Assembly (NCBI RefSeq): GCF_948948975.1
Contig: NZ_CARBVX010000001.1
Span: forward strand, 62,001-126,000
Reading direction: 5' to 3'
Origin: an uncultured Lactobacillus sp.
GTDB taxonomy: Bacteria > Bacillota > Bacilli > Lactobacillales > Lactobacillaceae
Length of the DNA stretch: 64,000 nt
Every line of letters begins with the position of its first letter. Positions within the stretch are counted from its first letter, which is position 1. The position numbers were made by a program, and so were the translations under genes. Below are positions 17,482 to 26,910 of this stretch, piece after piece. A model generated the notes under the pieces. The model did no database searches. It was not told the DNA's origin and saw nothing but the letters and a program-made list of their open reading frames with translations.

Positions 17482-18107
17482 TATTGCTCTTTTCCTTTAG
17501 ATTTAGTAAAAATTCTCTGTGCTTCCTGCACTTCATCTTTAATCGATGACATTTCTTCATCTAACTTATAAGCAGCTTCAGCTGTTGTCTTAAGTCGCTT
17601 AGAAATATCTTCTGGGTACTTCCCCTGATATTTATAGTTTAGTGTGTGTTCTACTGTTGCCCAGAAATTCATTGCTAAGGTACGAATTTGAATTTCAGCA
17701 ATTATTTTCTTTGGTCCATCGGGTAAAAAAACTGAATATTCAATTACCATATGATAAGATCGATATCCGGATGGTTTAGCATTTTGAATATAGTCTCTTT
17801 CCTCAACTACCTGCATATCTTGCCGTTCATGAATTAGATCAACTACTCGATAAATATCATCGACAAATTGACACATAATTCTAATCCCAGCAATATCTTG
17901 CATATCATTTTCAATAACCTCCGGGGCAATAACACGCCGTGTCATTTTCTCCTTAATTGAATCAACTGTTTTAACGCGTCCGACCACGAATTCAATCGGC
18001 GAATGCTCACCCTTGTTTAAAAAACTTTGTCTAAGTGATCGAAATTTAACTTTTAATTCAGAAACAGCCTGTTGATAAGGCCATAAAAATAAATCCCAAT
18101 CTTTCAT
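17481..18107 (-). CDS. relQ: Small alarmone synthetase RelQ (GTP pyrophosphokinase)
   Basis: The protein has 208 residues. It contains only the synthetase domain of the RelA/SpoT family (RIMCQFVDDIYRVVDLI, GYRSYHMVIEY, EIQIRTLAMNFWATVEHTLNYK) and no hydrolase, TGS or ACT domains. It should make (p)ppGpp and pGpp during stress. It is the first gene of the relQ-nadK-rluA cluster and is divergent from the CYTH gene 77 nt away, the classic yjbM/yjbK arrangement. Confidence 0.95.
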   Translation of the reverse strand: MKDWDLFLWPYQQAVSELKVKFRSLRQSFLNKGEHSPIEFVVGRVKTVDSIKEKMTRRVIAPEVIENDMQDIAGIRIMCQFVDDIYRVVDLIHERQDMQVVEERDYIQNAKPSGYRSYHMVIEYSVFLPDGPKKIIAEIQIRTLAMNFWATVEHTLNYKYQGKYPEDISKRLKTTAEAAYKLDEEMSSIKDEVQEAQRIFTKSKGKEQ

Positions 18108-18184
18108 GTATAAATCCTTTCCGTTTCAAACAAAATTATTCTACCATATAGAGGGATAACATTAACTAGTGAAAGGATAAAATT

Positions 18185-18808
18185 ATGAGTAAAAATTTAG
18201 AAATTGAATCAAAAACCCTACTAGATAAAGAAACCTATGAAAAAATGCGTGCAGCTTTTACCGCAAAATCTGATTTTATTCAAAAAAATTATTATTTTGA
18301 TACACCAGACTTTGACTTAAAAAATAGTGATGCGAGCTTGAGAATTAGAATTCTTGTTGACCATGCAGAACAAACTATTAAAGTTAAAGAAACTAATCCT
18401 AAGGAAAAGAAATACAGTGAACGGATCGAAATTAATGATTTACTATCTGTAGCACAAGCTGAACAAATGACTCAAAGTTCATATGAAGGCACCTTCTTTT
18501 TATTTGGAGGAGATGTCGGTGATTACCTCCAAAAGCATTATTCTAATGAAGCAATTCACTCTTTGAAATTAATTTCCTGGAGTCAAACTCGAAGAATACT
18601 AGCTAACGGTCCAGAAAACTGTGAATTAACTTTAGATTTAACAGAATTTCCTGATGGGTATTATGACTTTGAATTAGAAATTGAAAATGATAATCCGGAT
18701 ACTATTAAAAAGATACTTTCTCAATTAGAAAAGCAATTTAATTTTACGGTTAATAAGGAAAATACTAATCAAAGTAAAGTACAACGCGCTTGGGAACATA
18801 AAAAATAA
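18185..18808 (+). CDS. CYTH domain protein (YjbK-like)
   Basis: The protein has 207 residues. The CYTH tunnel-domain signature ExExK is at the start (EIESK), followed by alternating charged strands such as SLRIRIL and TIKVKET. CYTH enzymes act on triphosphates (thiamine triphosphatase, inorganic triphosphatase), but YjbK-type members have no settled physiological substrate. The gene is divergent from relQ, and the spxH gene follows on the same strand. Confidence 0.9.
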   Translation: MSKNLEIESKTLLDKETYEKMRAAFTAKSDFIQKNYYFDTPDFDLKNSDASLRIRILVDHAEQTIKVKETNPKEKKYSERIEINDLLSVAQAEQMTQSSYEGTFFLFGGDVGDYLQKHYSNEAIHSLKLISWSQTRRILANGPENCELTLDLTEFPDGYYDFELEIENDNPDTIKKILSQLEKQFNFTVNKENTNQSKVQRAWEHKK

Positions 18809-18878
18809 AACAAATTTTTTTCCATTTCATTCATTTTCTGATAAAGTATTCATGGACTTGGATGGAGGAAATAACAAA

Positions 18879-19484
18879 ATGTTTGAAATATTTTTCTTTG
18901 TTAATCCAATTGGGATTAACTGTTATCAAAATGAGCAGGAGATAGTCGCTGCAGTCAGTGGTTACAATCAAAATATTTCTTACCACTTTATTCCCATAAC
19001 TACGATGAACACAATTCGGAACGATATCAAAGCTAGACATCTTTCTTTAAATAATGTCGAAGTTTTCAACACTTTTAGTCAAAGTGCTTACAACGCAACT
19101 AAAGATTATCACACTCTAAAACTAATTGTCGGTAATAAAAAGGCTAGACAATATATCATTAATTTGCAGCATGCTATCAATGATATGAATAAAACTTATT
19201 CTCCAGAGCTCGTTAATGAGATTCTAACTTCTTTAGATGTTTCAATTAAAAACTTCAAAAAGAATCGAGAATCAAACTACATAAAGCTCTCAATGGATAA
19301 GGATTTAAAACTCGCCGACGACTTAAATGTCGTCACTACTCCTACGACCATTATTTTTAACTATGATGAGGATCGAGGAGACTCTGGTATGATGATCGAA
19401 GGTTGTGCAAATCGTGAAGAAATTGAGTCTGCAATCGTTGGGGATAAACAGACTAGTAGTGATAATAGTTTACGCTTGTTATAA
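18879..19484 (+). CDS. spxH: ClpXP adaptor SpxH (YjbH), DsbA/thioredoxin-like
   Basis: A 201-residue protein of the YjbH family, the adaptor that delivers Spx to ClpXP. I start at MFEIFFF (ATG 18879) with GGAGG ten bases upstream. The usual thioredoxin-like CxxC is not kept: the segment reads NPIGINCY, with a single cysteine. The cis-proline loop (TTPTTIIF) is present. spxA and mecA, both parts of the same proteolytic circuit, lie within 3 kb on the opposite strand. A bidirectional terminator follows. Confidence 0.85.
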   Translation: MFEIFFFVNPIGINCYQNEQEIVAAVSGYNQNISYHFIPITTMNTIRNDIKARHLSLNNVEVFNTFSQSAYNATKDYHTLKLIVGNKKARQYIINLQHAINDMNKTYSPELVNEILTSLDVSIKNFKKNRESNYIKLSMDKDLKLADDLNVVTTPTTIIFNYDEDRGDSGMMIEGCANREEIESAIVGDKQTSSDNSLRLL

Positions 19485-19489
19485 TTCAA

Positions 19490-20371
19490 TTAGGCTAGAT
19501 GATTTTTTGAATCATCTAGCTTTTTTTGTAGATAAACTACTATTGGACTCTTTTCCTTCGGTCCCCTTAACTCTAAAAATAATTTATCAGGTATATCTGC
19601 TACTGAAAAATGTAATTGATATAACAGCGCTGCAATTTTTAACCCTAATTTACTTTTCTGAGTAATTTGTTTCTGCAAATATATTTTTTGATCTTGAATA
19701 GAAGAGGATTTTATATTTTGTTTAGTAGCTGGCGTAAAAGTAAATAAATTTGCAATTCCTTTCTCATCTAAAGAAAAATGTTTTATTTCATAACTTATTT
19801 CCGAACTAAGGGCAGCTCTCAAAATATTATATTTTAGTGTAATTACACAACTAAATGGATTAATTTCTAAATAATACCATTGCCATCGTGGACTATACCT
19901 TAAAAATATTTCTTTTGAACGATTAATTTTATTTTTTAAATAATGCCTTTGACCCACAATCCAAATATCTTTTATAGATAATTTTTCATATAAACTATGG
20001 CGATGATTAAACTCTTTTTCACTTAAAGGTGCACATTGCACTTCAAAAGCTAATTTATTTTCTACTAATACATCAGCTCTCAACTGTTGATCGAATAAAG
20101 GAACCTCAACTTCTGCATTAATTCCATTTGCTTTTAGTGCAGTACATAAAAGTTGCTTAGATTGATAATGTTCTTCCTTCTCTCCTGTTCCTTTTACTTG
20201 ATAAAAATGTTTAAAAAATGGTAGCTTTTCTTCTGATATAATCAAAATCATTCGTTTTCTACAAGACGGACAAGTATAATAATCCTGATTTAACTTCTTA
20301 AATCCTTTATTAACTTGTTCTGCTTCCTTGATGGCTAAGACTAATTTTCTATTTAAAATAGCCGCATACAT
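19490..20371 (-). CDS. coiA: Competence protein CoiA
   Basis: CoiA is a late competence protein that promotes recombination of incoming DNA. It has 293 residues from the ATG at 20369-20371. An N-terminal zinc finger pair is seen in YTCPSCRKRM, followed by the nuclease-like core with ENKLAFEVQCAPLSEKEF and YEKLSIKDIWIVG. An upstream in-frame start would begin inside the mecA terminator and is rejected. No other com genes are in this window; the gene looks intact, so competence cannot be excluded. Confidence 0.88.
   Translation of the reverse strand: MYAAILNRKLVLAIKEAEQVNKGFKKLNQDYYTCPSCRKRMILIISEEKLPFFKHFYQVKGTGEKEEHYQSKQLLCTALKANGINAEVEVPLFDQQLRADVLVENKLAFEVQCAPLSEKEFNHRHSLYEKLSIKDIWIVGQRHYLKNKINRSKEIFLRYSPRWQWYYLEINPFSCVITLKYNILRAALSSEISYEIKHFSLDEKGIANLFTFTPATKQNIKSSSIQDQKIYLQKQITQKSKLGLKIAALLYQLHFSVADIPDKLFLELRGPKEKSPIVVYLQKKLDDSKNHLA
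19494..19527. terminator. Terminator between spxH and coiA
   Basis: GCTAGATGATT and AATCATCTAGC enclose a 5-nt loop, followed on the plus strand by seven T. It ends spxH and overlaps the last codons of coiA. Confidence 0.8.
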
Positions 20372-20396
20372 TTTATCGCCCAATATTATATACGCA

Positions 20397-20430
20397 AAAA
20401 GGGAGATGATTTTTCCCATCTCCCTTTTAA
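20397..20430 (-). terminator. Terminator after mecA
   Basis: AAAGGGAGATG and CATCTCCCTTT arms with an 8-nt loop. The stem includes part of the mecA stop codon, and T residues follow on the minus strand. Confidence 0.8.
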
Positions 20431-21080
20431 TCAAAATATTCTCTTATATTCCCTAATGCATCTTGTCCAATTAGGCACTTAGCATTTTTCTTTATTCTTT
20501 GGAATTGCTTCTCAGTCATTCCAGTGCCGTATTCATTAGCAATTACCCAAGTATCTTCGGGCTTCAATTCTACATAATTATCATCTAAATAGGCTAAATC
20601 TAGATAGTATTCATGATGATAGGTATATAAACTAGAGGCTAATCCATCGACCTTTAAAGCATCGGCTAAGGCTGCAACTAAATCAATACTATCCAGCTTA
20701 AAGACGCGACGATTATCACTGACTAATTTTTCACGATCGTCATCAATTTCAGTTTTGCGTTGATCATCTTCTCCAGCCCCTAATCCCTTTAAAAGATCTC
20801 GTAATTGATCATTCGAATTGTTACTACTATCATCATCACTATCAGGAACTTTTGAAATAAGTAATTCTAATCCAGAACTACTTGGCATAACCTGAAAAGT
20901 AACAGGATCTCCTTTAGCAAAAGTATGATCTGTATCGACTTCACTTAAAATTTGATAGAAGAAATGTTGAATTTGACTTTTGTTTCCTAACAAGTCGAGC
21001 ATTGTTATTCCGCGTTCTTTAAGTTCATCTGCGTCCATTGTTACACGAATGGTATTTTCACTTATTCTGTGTACTTCCAC
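20427..21080 (-). CDS. mecA: Adaptor protein MecA
   Basis: MecA targets substrates such as ComK/ComX-type regulators to ClpC. The protein has 217 residues. The N-terminal substrate domain starts MEVHRISENTIRV, a charged acidic linker is rich in D, S and N (about residues 78-115), and the C-terminal domain binds the Clp ATPase (LAYLDDNYVELKP, IANEYGTGM). The spxA-mecA-coiA order is the usual one in Firmicutes. Confidence 0.95.
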   Translation of the reverse strand: MEVHRISENTIRVTMDADELKERGITMLDLLGNKSQIQHFFYQILSEVDTDHTFAKGDPVTFQVMPSSSGLELLISKVPDSDDDSSNNSNDQLRDLLKGLGAGEDDQRKTEIDDDREKLVSDNRRVFKLDSIDLVAALADALKVDGLASSLYTYHHEYYLDLAYLDDNYVELKPEDTWVIANEYGTGMTEKQFQRIKKNAKCLIGQDALGNIREYFD

Positions 21081-21138
21081 TTATTATCACCTCGAAGTCT
21101 CTATCTTTAATACATTGTAACCTATTTTCCTACTCATA

Positions 21139-21171
21139 TAAAAACGCTAGCTTAAAAAAGCTAACGTTTTT
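21139..21171. terminator. Terminator after spxA
   Basis: AAAAACG-TAGCTT arms around a short A-rich loop with one internal mismatch, flanked by A and T runs. It separates spxA from mecA. Confidence 0.7.
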
Positions 21172-21182
21172 ACAATTTTTAA

Positions 21183-21584
21183 TTAAAAATCAGCAGTCAT
21201 TGCTTGGATCTCTTCAAGTTCTAAGCGACGAACTTTACGAGGAAGAAATCTTCTAATTTCATCTTCGTTGTAGCCTACCTGTAGACGTCTATCATCCATA
21301 ATAATTGGACGTCTTAACAAACTAGGATTCTTTTCCACAAGATCAATTAGTTGATCGATTGATAAATCATCCAAATTAATCTTTAAGTTTTGGAAAGTAC
21401 GAGAACGAGTAGAAATAATTTCTTCTGTGCCGTTTTCAGTCATTCGTAAAACTTGCATGATTTCCTCTTTATTTAACGGATTGGCGAAAATATTTCTTTC
21501 CTTAAATGAAATATCGTGTTCCTTCAACCATGCTTTAGCTTTACGACATGAAGTACAACTTGGTGATGTATATAAATTTAACAC
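21183..21584 (-). CDS. spxA: Transcriptional regulator SpxA
   Basis: Spx binds the RNA polymerase alpha C-terminal domain and redirects transcription under thiol stress. The protein has 133 residues, with the redox switch C10-T-S-C13, conserved arginines at 91-92 (RRPIIM) and the RRFLPRK segment. It starts with GTG (21582-21584) behind an AAAGGAG site. It is degraded through SpxH-ClpXP, and spxH is nearby. About 190 nt of noncoding DNA upstream, up to the ptsI terminator, should hold its promoters. Confidence 0.95.
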   Translation of the reverse strand: MLNLYTSPSCTSCRKAKAWLKEHDISFKERNIFANPLNKEEIMQVLRMTENGTEEIISTRSRTFQNLKINLDDLSIDQLIDLVEKNPSLLRRPIIMDDRRLQVGYNEDEIRRFLPRKVRRLELEEIQAMTADF

Positions 21585-21747
21585 TTAACTCCACACTCCT
21601 TTACGTGTAGAAAAATAACTACTGTTTCACTTACACAAAACATTGTAACACAAATACCTGTCTTTTATAAGTTGTAATCAAATTTCTTTTATTAGCTTAC
21701 ATAGTATACTCTAGCAACAAATATTGAAGTTTGTGTGAAGTTCCAAC

Positions 21748-21777
21748 AAAAAAAGAGTACTAATAGTACTCTTTTTT
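21748..21777. terminator. Terminator after ptsI
   Basis: AAAAAAGAGTACT and AGTACTCTTTTTT arms around a 4-nt loop, immediately downstream of the ptsI stop. Confidence 0.85.
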
Positions 21778-23517
21778 CTAATCAAGAATATTAAGCTTCT
21801 TCATAGTTTCTTCAACTAATTTCTTGTTTTCGTCAGCAGTTTCTGAAACAAAACAAGCTTTATTTGCTAATTCTTTAATATCTTCAGTATTGATCTTCTT
21901 CATCAAACTTCTGATACGTAAGATTGAAGTTGCACTCATTGAATATTCATCAAGTCCCATTGACAAAAGAATTGGGAACATAATGTCATCACCAGCAGCT
22001 TCACCACACATACCACACCAAATACCATTTTCATGAGCACCATCAATAGTGTGCTTAATCAAACGTAAAACAGATGGGTTGTATGGTTGGTAAAGATATG
22101 AAACGTTATCATTACCACGATCAGCAGCCATAGTATATTGGATTAAGTCGTTAGTTCCAATTGAGAAGAAATCAACTTCTTTAGCAAATTGATCAGCTAA
22201 TACAGCAGCAGCTGGAACTTCGATCATCATACCAACTTGTAAGTCGTCACCGATCTTAACGCCTTCCTTGGCAAGTTTATCTTTTTCGTCAGCTAAGATT
22301 TGCTTTGCTTCACGTAATTCTGCTAAAGTACCAATCATTGGGAACATAATTCCTAATGGACCATATGCAGATGCACGAAGTAAAGCTCTTAATTGAGTTC
22401 TAAAGATATCCTTGTATTGCATTGAAAGACGGATAGCACGAACACCTAAGAATGGGTTCATTTCTTCTGGAAGATCCCAGTAATCTAAGTGCTTGTCTCC
22501 ACCAATATCACAAGTTCTAATGATAGTTTGCTTACCATCCATGTCTTCGATAACTTTCTTGTAAGCATCAAATTGAGCTTCTTCGGATGGGAAGTCCTTT
22601 GAATCCATGTATAAGAATTCAGTTCTGTACAAACCAATTGCTTCAGCACCGTTTTCTTTTACGCCTTTCATATCATTAGGAGTACCGATATTAGCAGCGA
22701 TAATGAACTTCTTACCATTTGCAGTTACAGATGGTTCATTCTTTAGCTTCTTCCATTCTTCCTTTTGCTTAGCGAAGACTTCACCTTTCTTAGTGTATTC
22801 TTCGATTTGAGCATCAGTTGGATTAATGATAGCATCGCCGTCTAAACCATCGGCAATAAGCATATCGCCATCTTTAACATCTTTAGTAATAGTTTCAGTA
22901 CCAACAACAGCTGGAATTTCCAATGAACGAGCCATGATTGCTGAGTGAGCAGTTCTACCACCAACATCAGTTACAAATCCCTTAACGTACTTCTTGTTAA
23001 GTTGAGCTGTATCACTTGGTGTTAAATCGTAGGCTACTACTACAACTTCATGGTCAATAGCTGCAGGATCTGGCAATTTCTTACCAAGAAGATGTGCCAT
23101 AAGACGCTTTGAAACATCGCGTACGTCAGCTGCACGTTCTTGCATATATGCATTGTCAGTCATACCTTCAAAAATAGTAATGAATTTTTGAGCAGTTTCA
23201 TCTAATGCAGCTTCAGCATTAATTTTTTGATCTTTGATTTCTGTTTCAATAGCCCCAGTAAATTCTGGGTCGCTTAAGAATAGAAGGTGAGCATCAAAAA
23301 CTTGTGCTTCTTCTGGTCCTAAACTTTCCTTAGCTTTATCACGAACTTTTTCAAGTTCTTTAGTTGATTCTTCAACAACTTTTTTAAAGCGAGCTACTTC
23401 AGCATCAACATCGCTAACTGAGGTTTTAGAAAACGAAAGGTCAGGTTCTACCAAAAGGTAGGCTGGTGCAACTGCAATACCATCACTGGCTGCAATTCCC
23501 TTTAAAGTTTTCGACAT
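21778..23517 (-). CDS. ptsI: Phosphoenolpyruvate-protein phosphotransferase (Enzyme I)
   Basis: Enzyme I takes phosphate from PEP and passes it to HPr, starting all PTS sugar uptake. The protein has 579 residues. The phosphorylated histidine is H191 in [25 protein letters not shown] context. The C-terminal PEP-binding domain has the [14 protein letters not shown] motif and the catalytic cysteine in [11 protein letters not shown]. It overlaps ptsH by one base and is followed by a strong terminator. Confidence 0.98.
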   Translation of the reverse strand: MSKTLKGIAASDGIAVAPAYLLVEPDLSFSKTSVSDVDAEVARFKKVVEESTKELEKVRDKAKESLGPEEAQVFDAHLLFLSDPEFTGAIETEIKDQKINAEAALDETAQKFITIFEGMTDNAYMQERAADVRDVSKRLMAHLLGKKLPDPAAIDHEVVVVAYDLTPSDTAQLNKKYVKGFVTDVGGRTAHSAIMARSLEIPAVVGTETITKDVKDGDMLIADGLDGDAIINPTDAQIEEYTKKGEVFAKQKEEWKKLKNEPSVTANGKKFIIAANIGTPNDMKGVKENGAEAIGLYRTEFLYMDSKDFPSEEAQFDAYKKVIEDMDGKQTIIRTCDIGGDKHLDYWDLPEEMNPFLGVRAIRLSMQYKDIFRTQLRALLRASAYGPLGIMFPMIGTLAELREAKQILADEKDKLAKEGVKIGDDLQVGMMIEVPAAAVLADQFAKEVDFFSIGTNDLIQYTMAADRGNDNVSYLYQPYNPSVLRLIKHTIDGAHENGIWCGMCGEAAGDDIMFPILLSMGLDEYSMSATSILRIRSLMKKINTEDIKELANKACFVSETADENKKLVEETMKKLNILD

Positions 23518-23783
23518 TATTCAGCTAAACCTTCCTTTTTCATAGTGTCAGCAATAGCTTCAATTGCTTCTTTAGCATCGTCACCGTCAGCAGTAATAGT
23601 TACATCTGCACCTTGGCCAACACCTAAAGACATAACACCCATGATTGACTTCAAGTTTACTGATTTACCATTGTATTCCAAGTTAATATCTGAGTTAAAC
23701 TTAGAAGCAGCTTGTACCAACAAAGTAGCTGGACGAGCATGAATACCAGTTTCAGCAATAATATGAAATTCGCGTTTTTCCAT
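23517..23783 (-). CDS. ptsH: Phosphocarrier protein HPr
   Basis: The protein has 88 residues. H15 lies in GIHARPA and accepts phosphate from Enzyme I. S46 lies in LKSIMGV and is the site for HPr kinase, which makes the CcpA co-repressor in Firmicutes. It is the first gene of a ptsHI operon, with an AAAGGAG ribosome-binding site and a promoter about 90 nt upstream that overlaps a cre-like palindrome. Confidence 0.98.
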   Translation of the reverse strand: MEKREFHIIAETGIHARPATLLVQAASKFNSDINLEYNGKSVNLKSIMGVMSLGVGQGADVTITADGDDAKEAIEAIADTMKKEGLAE

Positions 23784-23851
23784 TTTAAATTATCTCCTTT
23801 AAAATCAAAAATAATCGGGAGTTTTATACCCACTCGTTTATTAGGTTATCA

Positions 23852-23870
23852 TGTTTTCAAAATGAAAACA
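23852..23870. promoter_or_regulatory. Inverted repeat in the ptsHI leader
   Basis: TGTTTTCA-AAA-TGAAAACA, perfect 8-bp arms. It lies at and just downstream of the predicted -10 box of ptsHI. It could be an operator or a transcript hairpin. Confidence 0.5.
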
Positions 23871-23897
23871 ATACAAATGTAAATGTTTACATTACAA
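23868..23897 (-). promoter_or_regulatory. ptsHI promoter with cre-like palindrome in the spacer
   Basis: Minus strand: -35 TTGTAA (23892-23897) and -10 TATTGT (23868-23873), 18-nt spacer. The spacer holds TGTAAACATTTACA (23878-23891), which differs from an ideal cre only at the central CG, so CcpA control is plausible. Confidence 0.6.
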
Positions 23898-23902
23898 AGC
23901 AC

Positions 23903-24085
23903 TTAATTTTCATTATCAGATAAGGTATAAATTATATCACCGCCTCTTTGGGCAATCCCAGTTATGCTCTGTCTCTTCCCATAGCTTCTAAGAGCCAATT
24001 GGAATTGAAAAGCATCTTTGGGACTAACCCTATATTCTTTCAATTCACCGCTTATGAGTTTATCTAATATTTCTTTATAATCCAT
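23903..24085 (-). CDS. Small protein of unknown function
   Basis: A 60-residue ORF on the minus strand that starts MDYKEILDKL and ends in an acidic tail. An AAGGAG site lies 14 nt before the ATG, rather far. The composition is ordinary (helix-rich N-terminus, KDAFQFQLALRSYGKRQ, then strands) and looks like a real soluble protein. I do not recognise a family. It sits between clpE (divergent) and ptsH (same strand), and the ptsHI promoter lies just past its stop. Confidence 0.6.
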   Translation of the reverse strand: MDYKEILDKLISGELKEYRVSPKDAFQFQLALRSYGKRQSITGIAQRGGDIIYTLSDNEN

Positions 24086-24182
24086 TTCTTATATTTTTTC
24101 TCCTTAGAGTTTCTATATTTTTATAAAAAATCCATTCTTTTTCATATTATATCAATTTTCTATAAAAATCTGGGTTTATCAC

Positions 24183-24211
24183 TTGCAATTAGTAAGTATC
24201 CGTACTATGAT
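24183..24211 (+). promoter_or_regulatory. clpE promoter
   Basis: -35 TTGCAA (24183-24188) and -10 TATGAT (24206-24211) with a 17-nt spacer, directly before the CIRCE element. Confidence 0.8.
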
Positions 24212-24220
24212 ATTAGCAAG

Positions 24221-24247
24221 TTAGCACTCCTACATTAAGAGTGCTAA
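24221..24247. promoter_or_regulatory. CIRCE element (HrcA operator)
   Basis: TTAGCACTC-N9-GAGTGCTAA, a perfect match to the HrcA operator. It begins ten bases after the clpE -10 box, over the transcription start. I see no CtsR heptad repeat, so clpE here looks like a member of the HrcA heat-shock regulon. Confidence 0.95.
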
Positions 24248-24292
24248 AATAAGAAATATAGCCTGAATATTATAAGAAAGGCGGAAATATTA

Positions 24293-26461
24293 ATGCTATG
24301 TGATAACTGTCATGAACGTCCTGCCTCTATTCATCTTTATACAAATGTAAATGGGCAAGATCGTGAAATCTCATTATGTCAACAATGTTATCAAGAATTG
24401 AAAAATCAACAAGGACAAAATAATAGTATGAATAATAACAATGCATTTTTTGGCGATTTTGATGATTTATTCAACGCCTTAAATAATAACAATAATGAAC
24501 AAAATAATTCTCAAGGCCGTGACCCACGTATGCAAATGGGTGGTGGGCGCCGAGGTGGAAATAACGGTGGTCAAAAATCCCTACTCGACCAATATGGTAC
24601 TGATTTAACTGACTTAGCAAAAAAAGGCAAAATTGATCCAGTTATTGGACGTGATAAAGAAATTGCTCGTGTTATTGAAATTTTAAACAGACGAACTAAA
24701 AATAATCCTGTTCTTATCGGAGAAGCCGGTGTTGGTAAAACTGCTGTTGTTGAAGGCTTAGCACAACAAATTGTCGATGGTTCAGTTCCAGCTAAGCTTC
24801 AAGACAAGAGAATCATTTCTTTAAATATGGTATCAATGGTTCAAGGAACTGGAATTCGCGGCCAATTTGAACAAAGAATGCAACAATTAATCAAAGAATT
24901 AGAACAAAACGATAATATCATCCTATTTATTGATGAAATTCACGAATTAGTTGGTGCGGGGAATGCTGAAGGCGGGATGGATGCGGGGAACATTATTAAA
25001 CCCGCCTTAGCTCGGGGAGATTTCCAATTAATTGGTGCTACTACCATTAAGGAATATCGAAACATCGAAAAAGATTCTGCCCTTGCTCGTAGATTCCAAC
25101 CAGTTGAGGTTAAAGAACCTACAACTGAAGAAACAATTAAGATTTTGCAAGGCATTCGGAAGCGTTACGAAGATTATCACCATGTGCACTATACTGATGA
25201 ATCCATACAAGCTGCAGTAGATCTTTCTTCACGCTACATTCAAGATCGTTTCTTACCTGATAAAGCCATCGATCTTTTAGATGAAGCTGGCTCAAGAATG
25301 AATCTCACTATTCCCTATGTTGATAGTGAAAAAATCAAAGAAAGACTTGATGCTGCTGAAAGCCTAAAGCAAGATGCTTTAAAAAATGAGGATTACGAAA
25401 AAGCTGCCTACTATCGTGATCAAATTGAAAAATATGAAAAATTAAAAGATCAGAAAGTAGATCCTGATCAAACACCTAAAATCACTGAGAAGATCATGAA
25501 TAAGATCGTTGAAGAAAAAACTAATATTCCTGTCGGCGACTTACAGAAACAAGAAGAAACACAATTAAAAAACTTAGCTACTGACCTTAAAGATAATGTA
25601 ATTGGTCAAAACAAAGCTGTTGAAACCGTTGCTCGTGCAATAAGACGAAATCGAGTTGGATTTAACAAATCTGGTCGTCCAATTGGTTCCTTCTTATTTG
25701 TAGGACCGACTGGTGTAGGTAAGACAGAATTAGCTAAACAATTAGCCAAACAAATCTTTGGTACGGAAGATGCCATGATTCGGTTCGATATGAGTGAATA
25801 TATGGAACAATACTCCGTATCTAAGCTCATCGGATCTGCACCAGGTTATGTAGGTTATGAAGAAGCTGGTCAATTAACAGAAAGGGTACGCCATAATCCA
25901 TATAGCTTAATTTTATTTGATGAAATTGAAAAAGCTCATCCTGATGTACTTCACTTATTCTTGCAAATTCTCGATGATGGTCGCTTAACTGATTCGCAAG
26001 GTCGCACAGTTTCATTTAAAGATACCATTATCATTATGACCTCTAATGCTGGTCAAGGAATCAAAGAAGCTAGCGTAGGCTTTGCAGCTGAAAACAGTCA
26101 TCAAGAACAATTTAAGAATAGCTTAGGTCAATACTTTAAACCTGAATTCTTAAATAGACTTGATGATATAGTTGAATTTAATGCACTTGATAAGAAAGAC
26201 TTAATCAAGATCGTTGATTTAATGCTTGCAAATACCAATGACATGGTAAAAGATCAAGGTCTTCATATTGAAGTCATGCCTGAAGCAAAAGAACTTCTTG
26301 TCGAAAAGGGTTACGATCCATCTATGGGTGCTCGTCCACTTCGTCGTACAATCCAAGAAGAAATTGAAGATAAAGTAGCAGATTATAAACTAGATAATTC
26401 AGCAGCTAAAGAACTAAAGGCTGATGTAGTTGATGGTGAAATAGTAATTAGTGAAAATTAA
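24293..26461 (+). CDS. clpE: ATP-dependent Clp protease ATP-binding subunit ClpE
   Basis: A class I Hsp100 unfoldase that works with ClpP. It has 722 residues. The ClpE-specific N-terminal zinc finger is complete (C3, C6, C29, C32), then an N/Q/G-rich linker, AAA module 1 (GEAGVGKT), a UVR-type coiled segment near residues 355-390, AAA module 2 (GPTGVGKT) and the C-terminal D2 small domain ([13 protein letters not shown]). A CIRCE element controls it, and an AAAGGCGG-type site precedes the ATG. Confidence 0.97.
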   Translation: MLCDNCHERPASIHLYTNVNGQDREISLCQQCYQELKNQQGQNNSMNNNNAFFGDFDDLFNALNNNNNEQNNSQGRDPRMQMGGGRRGGNNGGQKSLLDQYGTDLTDLAKKGKIDPVIGRDKEIARVIEILNRRTKNNPVLIGEAGVGKTAVVEGLAQQIVDGSVPAKLQDKRIISLNMVSMVQGTGIRGQFEQRMQQLIKELEQNDNIILFIDEIHELVGAGNAEGGMDAGNIIKPALARGDFQLIGATTIKEYRNIEKDSALARRFQPVEVKEPTTEETIKILQGIRKRYEDYHHVHYTDESIQAAVDLSSRYIQDRFLPDKAIDLLDEAGSRMNLTIPYVDSEKIKERLDAAESLKQDALKNEDYEKAAYYRDQIEKYEKLKDQKVDPDQTPKITEKIMNKIVEEKTNIPVGDLQKQEETQLKNLATDLKDNVIGQNKAVETVARAIRRNRVGFNKSGRPIGSFLFVGPTGVGKTELAKQLAKQIFGTEDAMIRFDMSEYMEQYSVSKLIGSAPGYVGYEEAGQLTERVRHNPYSLILFDEIEKAHPDVLHLFLQILDDGRLTDSQGRTVSFKDTIIIMTSNAGQGIKEASVGFAAENSHQEQFKNSLGQYFKPEFLNRLDDIVEFNALDKKDLIKIVDLMLANTNDMVKDQGLHIEVMPEAKELLVEKGYDPSMGARPLRRTIQEEIEDKVADYKLDNSAAKELKADVVDGEIVISEN

Positions 26462-26474
26462 TTATCTAAAAGTA

Positions 26475-26510
26475 AATAAGAGTCACAAGTTTCGTGACTC
26501 TTATTTTTAT
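26475..26510 (+). terminator. Terminator after clpE
   Basis: AATAAGAGTCAC and GTGACTCTTATT arms with a 7-nt loop, followed by a T-rich run. Confidence 0.85.
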
Positions 26511-26584
26511 TTTTATAAATTCTGCAAAAAGGTTATACTTAAATTGGGGTTTTAAAGACACATTTATATATCGAGGTTATAAAT

Positions 26585-26866
26585 ATGATGCATTTAATTG
26601 ATGTTACAAATAGCTACCGTGATTTAGTCCAAAGACAATTAGCAGCTACTAATAGTCAATTCGTAAAAGTTTACTCTTTAGGTAATACCACAGTAGTATA
26701 CAGCGAAACAACTGATAAAATTGAAATCGTTATGGAAAACCATAAACGTCCTATCAGACAAGATGAAGTAGAATTTGTTATTAAGCGTCTAATTCATGAA
26801 GATCGAATTTATGATATAACAGTTGATAAAAGTAGAAAAATCATTTCTATCACTTGTGATCGTTAA
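26585..26866 (+). CDS. Small protein, probably DUF1827 family
   Basis: A 93-residue soluble protein starting MMHLIDVTNSY, with GNTTVVYSE and NHKRPIRQDEVEFVIKR. These phrases recall the DUF1827 proteins found next to clpE in streptococci and lactobacilli; I recall this from memory and could not check it. GAGG lies eight bases before the ATG. It has no known function. A strong bidirectional terminator separates it from prfC. Confidence 0.7.
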   Translation: MMHLIDVTNSYRDLVQRQLAATNSQFVKVYSLGNTTVVYSETTDKIEIVMENHKRPIRQDEVEFVIKRLIHEDRIYDITVDKSRKIISITCDR

Positions 26867-26872
26867 AATCGC

Positions 26873-26906
26873 AAAAAAGCCGTGGAACAACTCCACGGCT
26901 TTTTTC
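26873..26906. terminator. Bidirectional terminator before prfC end
   Basis: AAAAAAGCCGTGGA and TCCACGGCTTTTTT arms around a 5-nt loop. It serves both the DUF1827-like gene and prfC, which converge here. Confidence 0.9.
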
Positions 26907-26910
26907 TATC

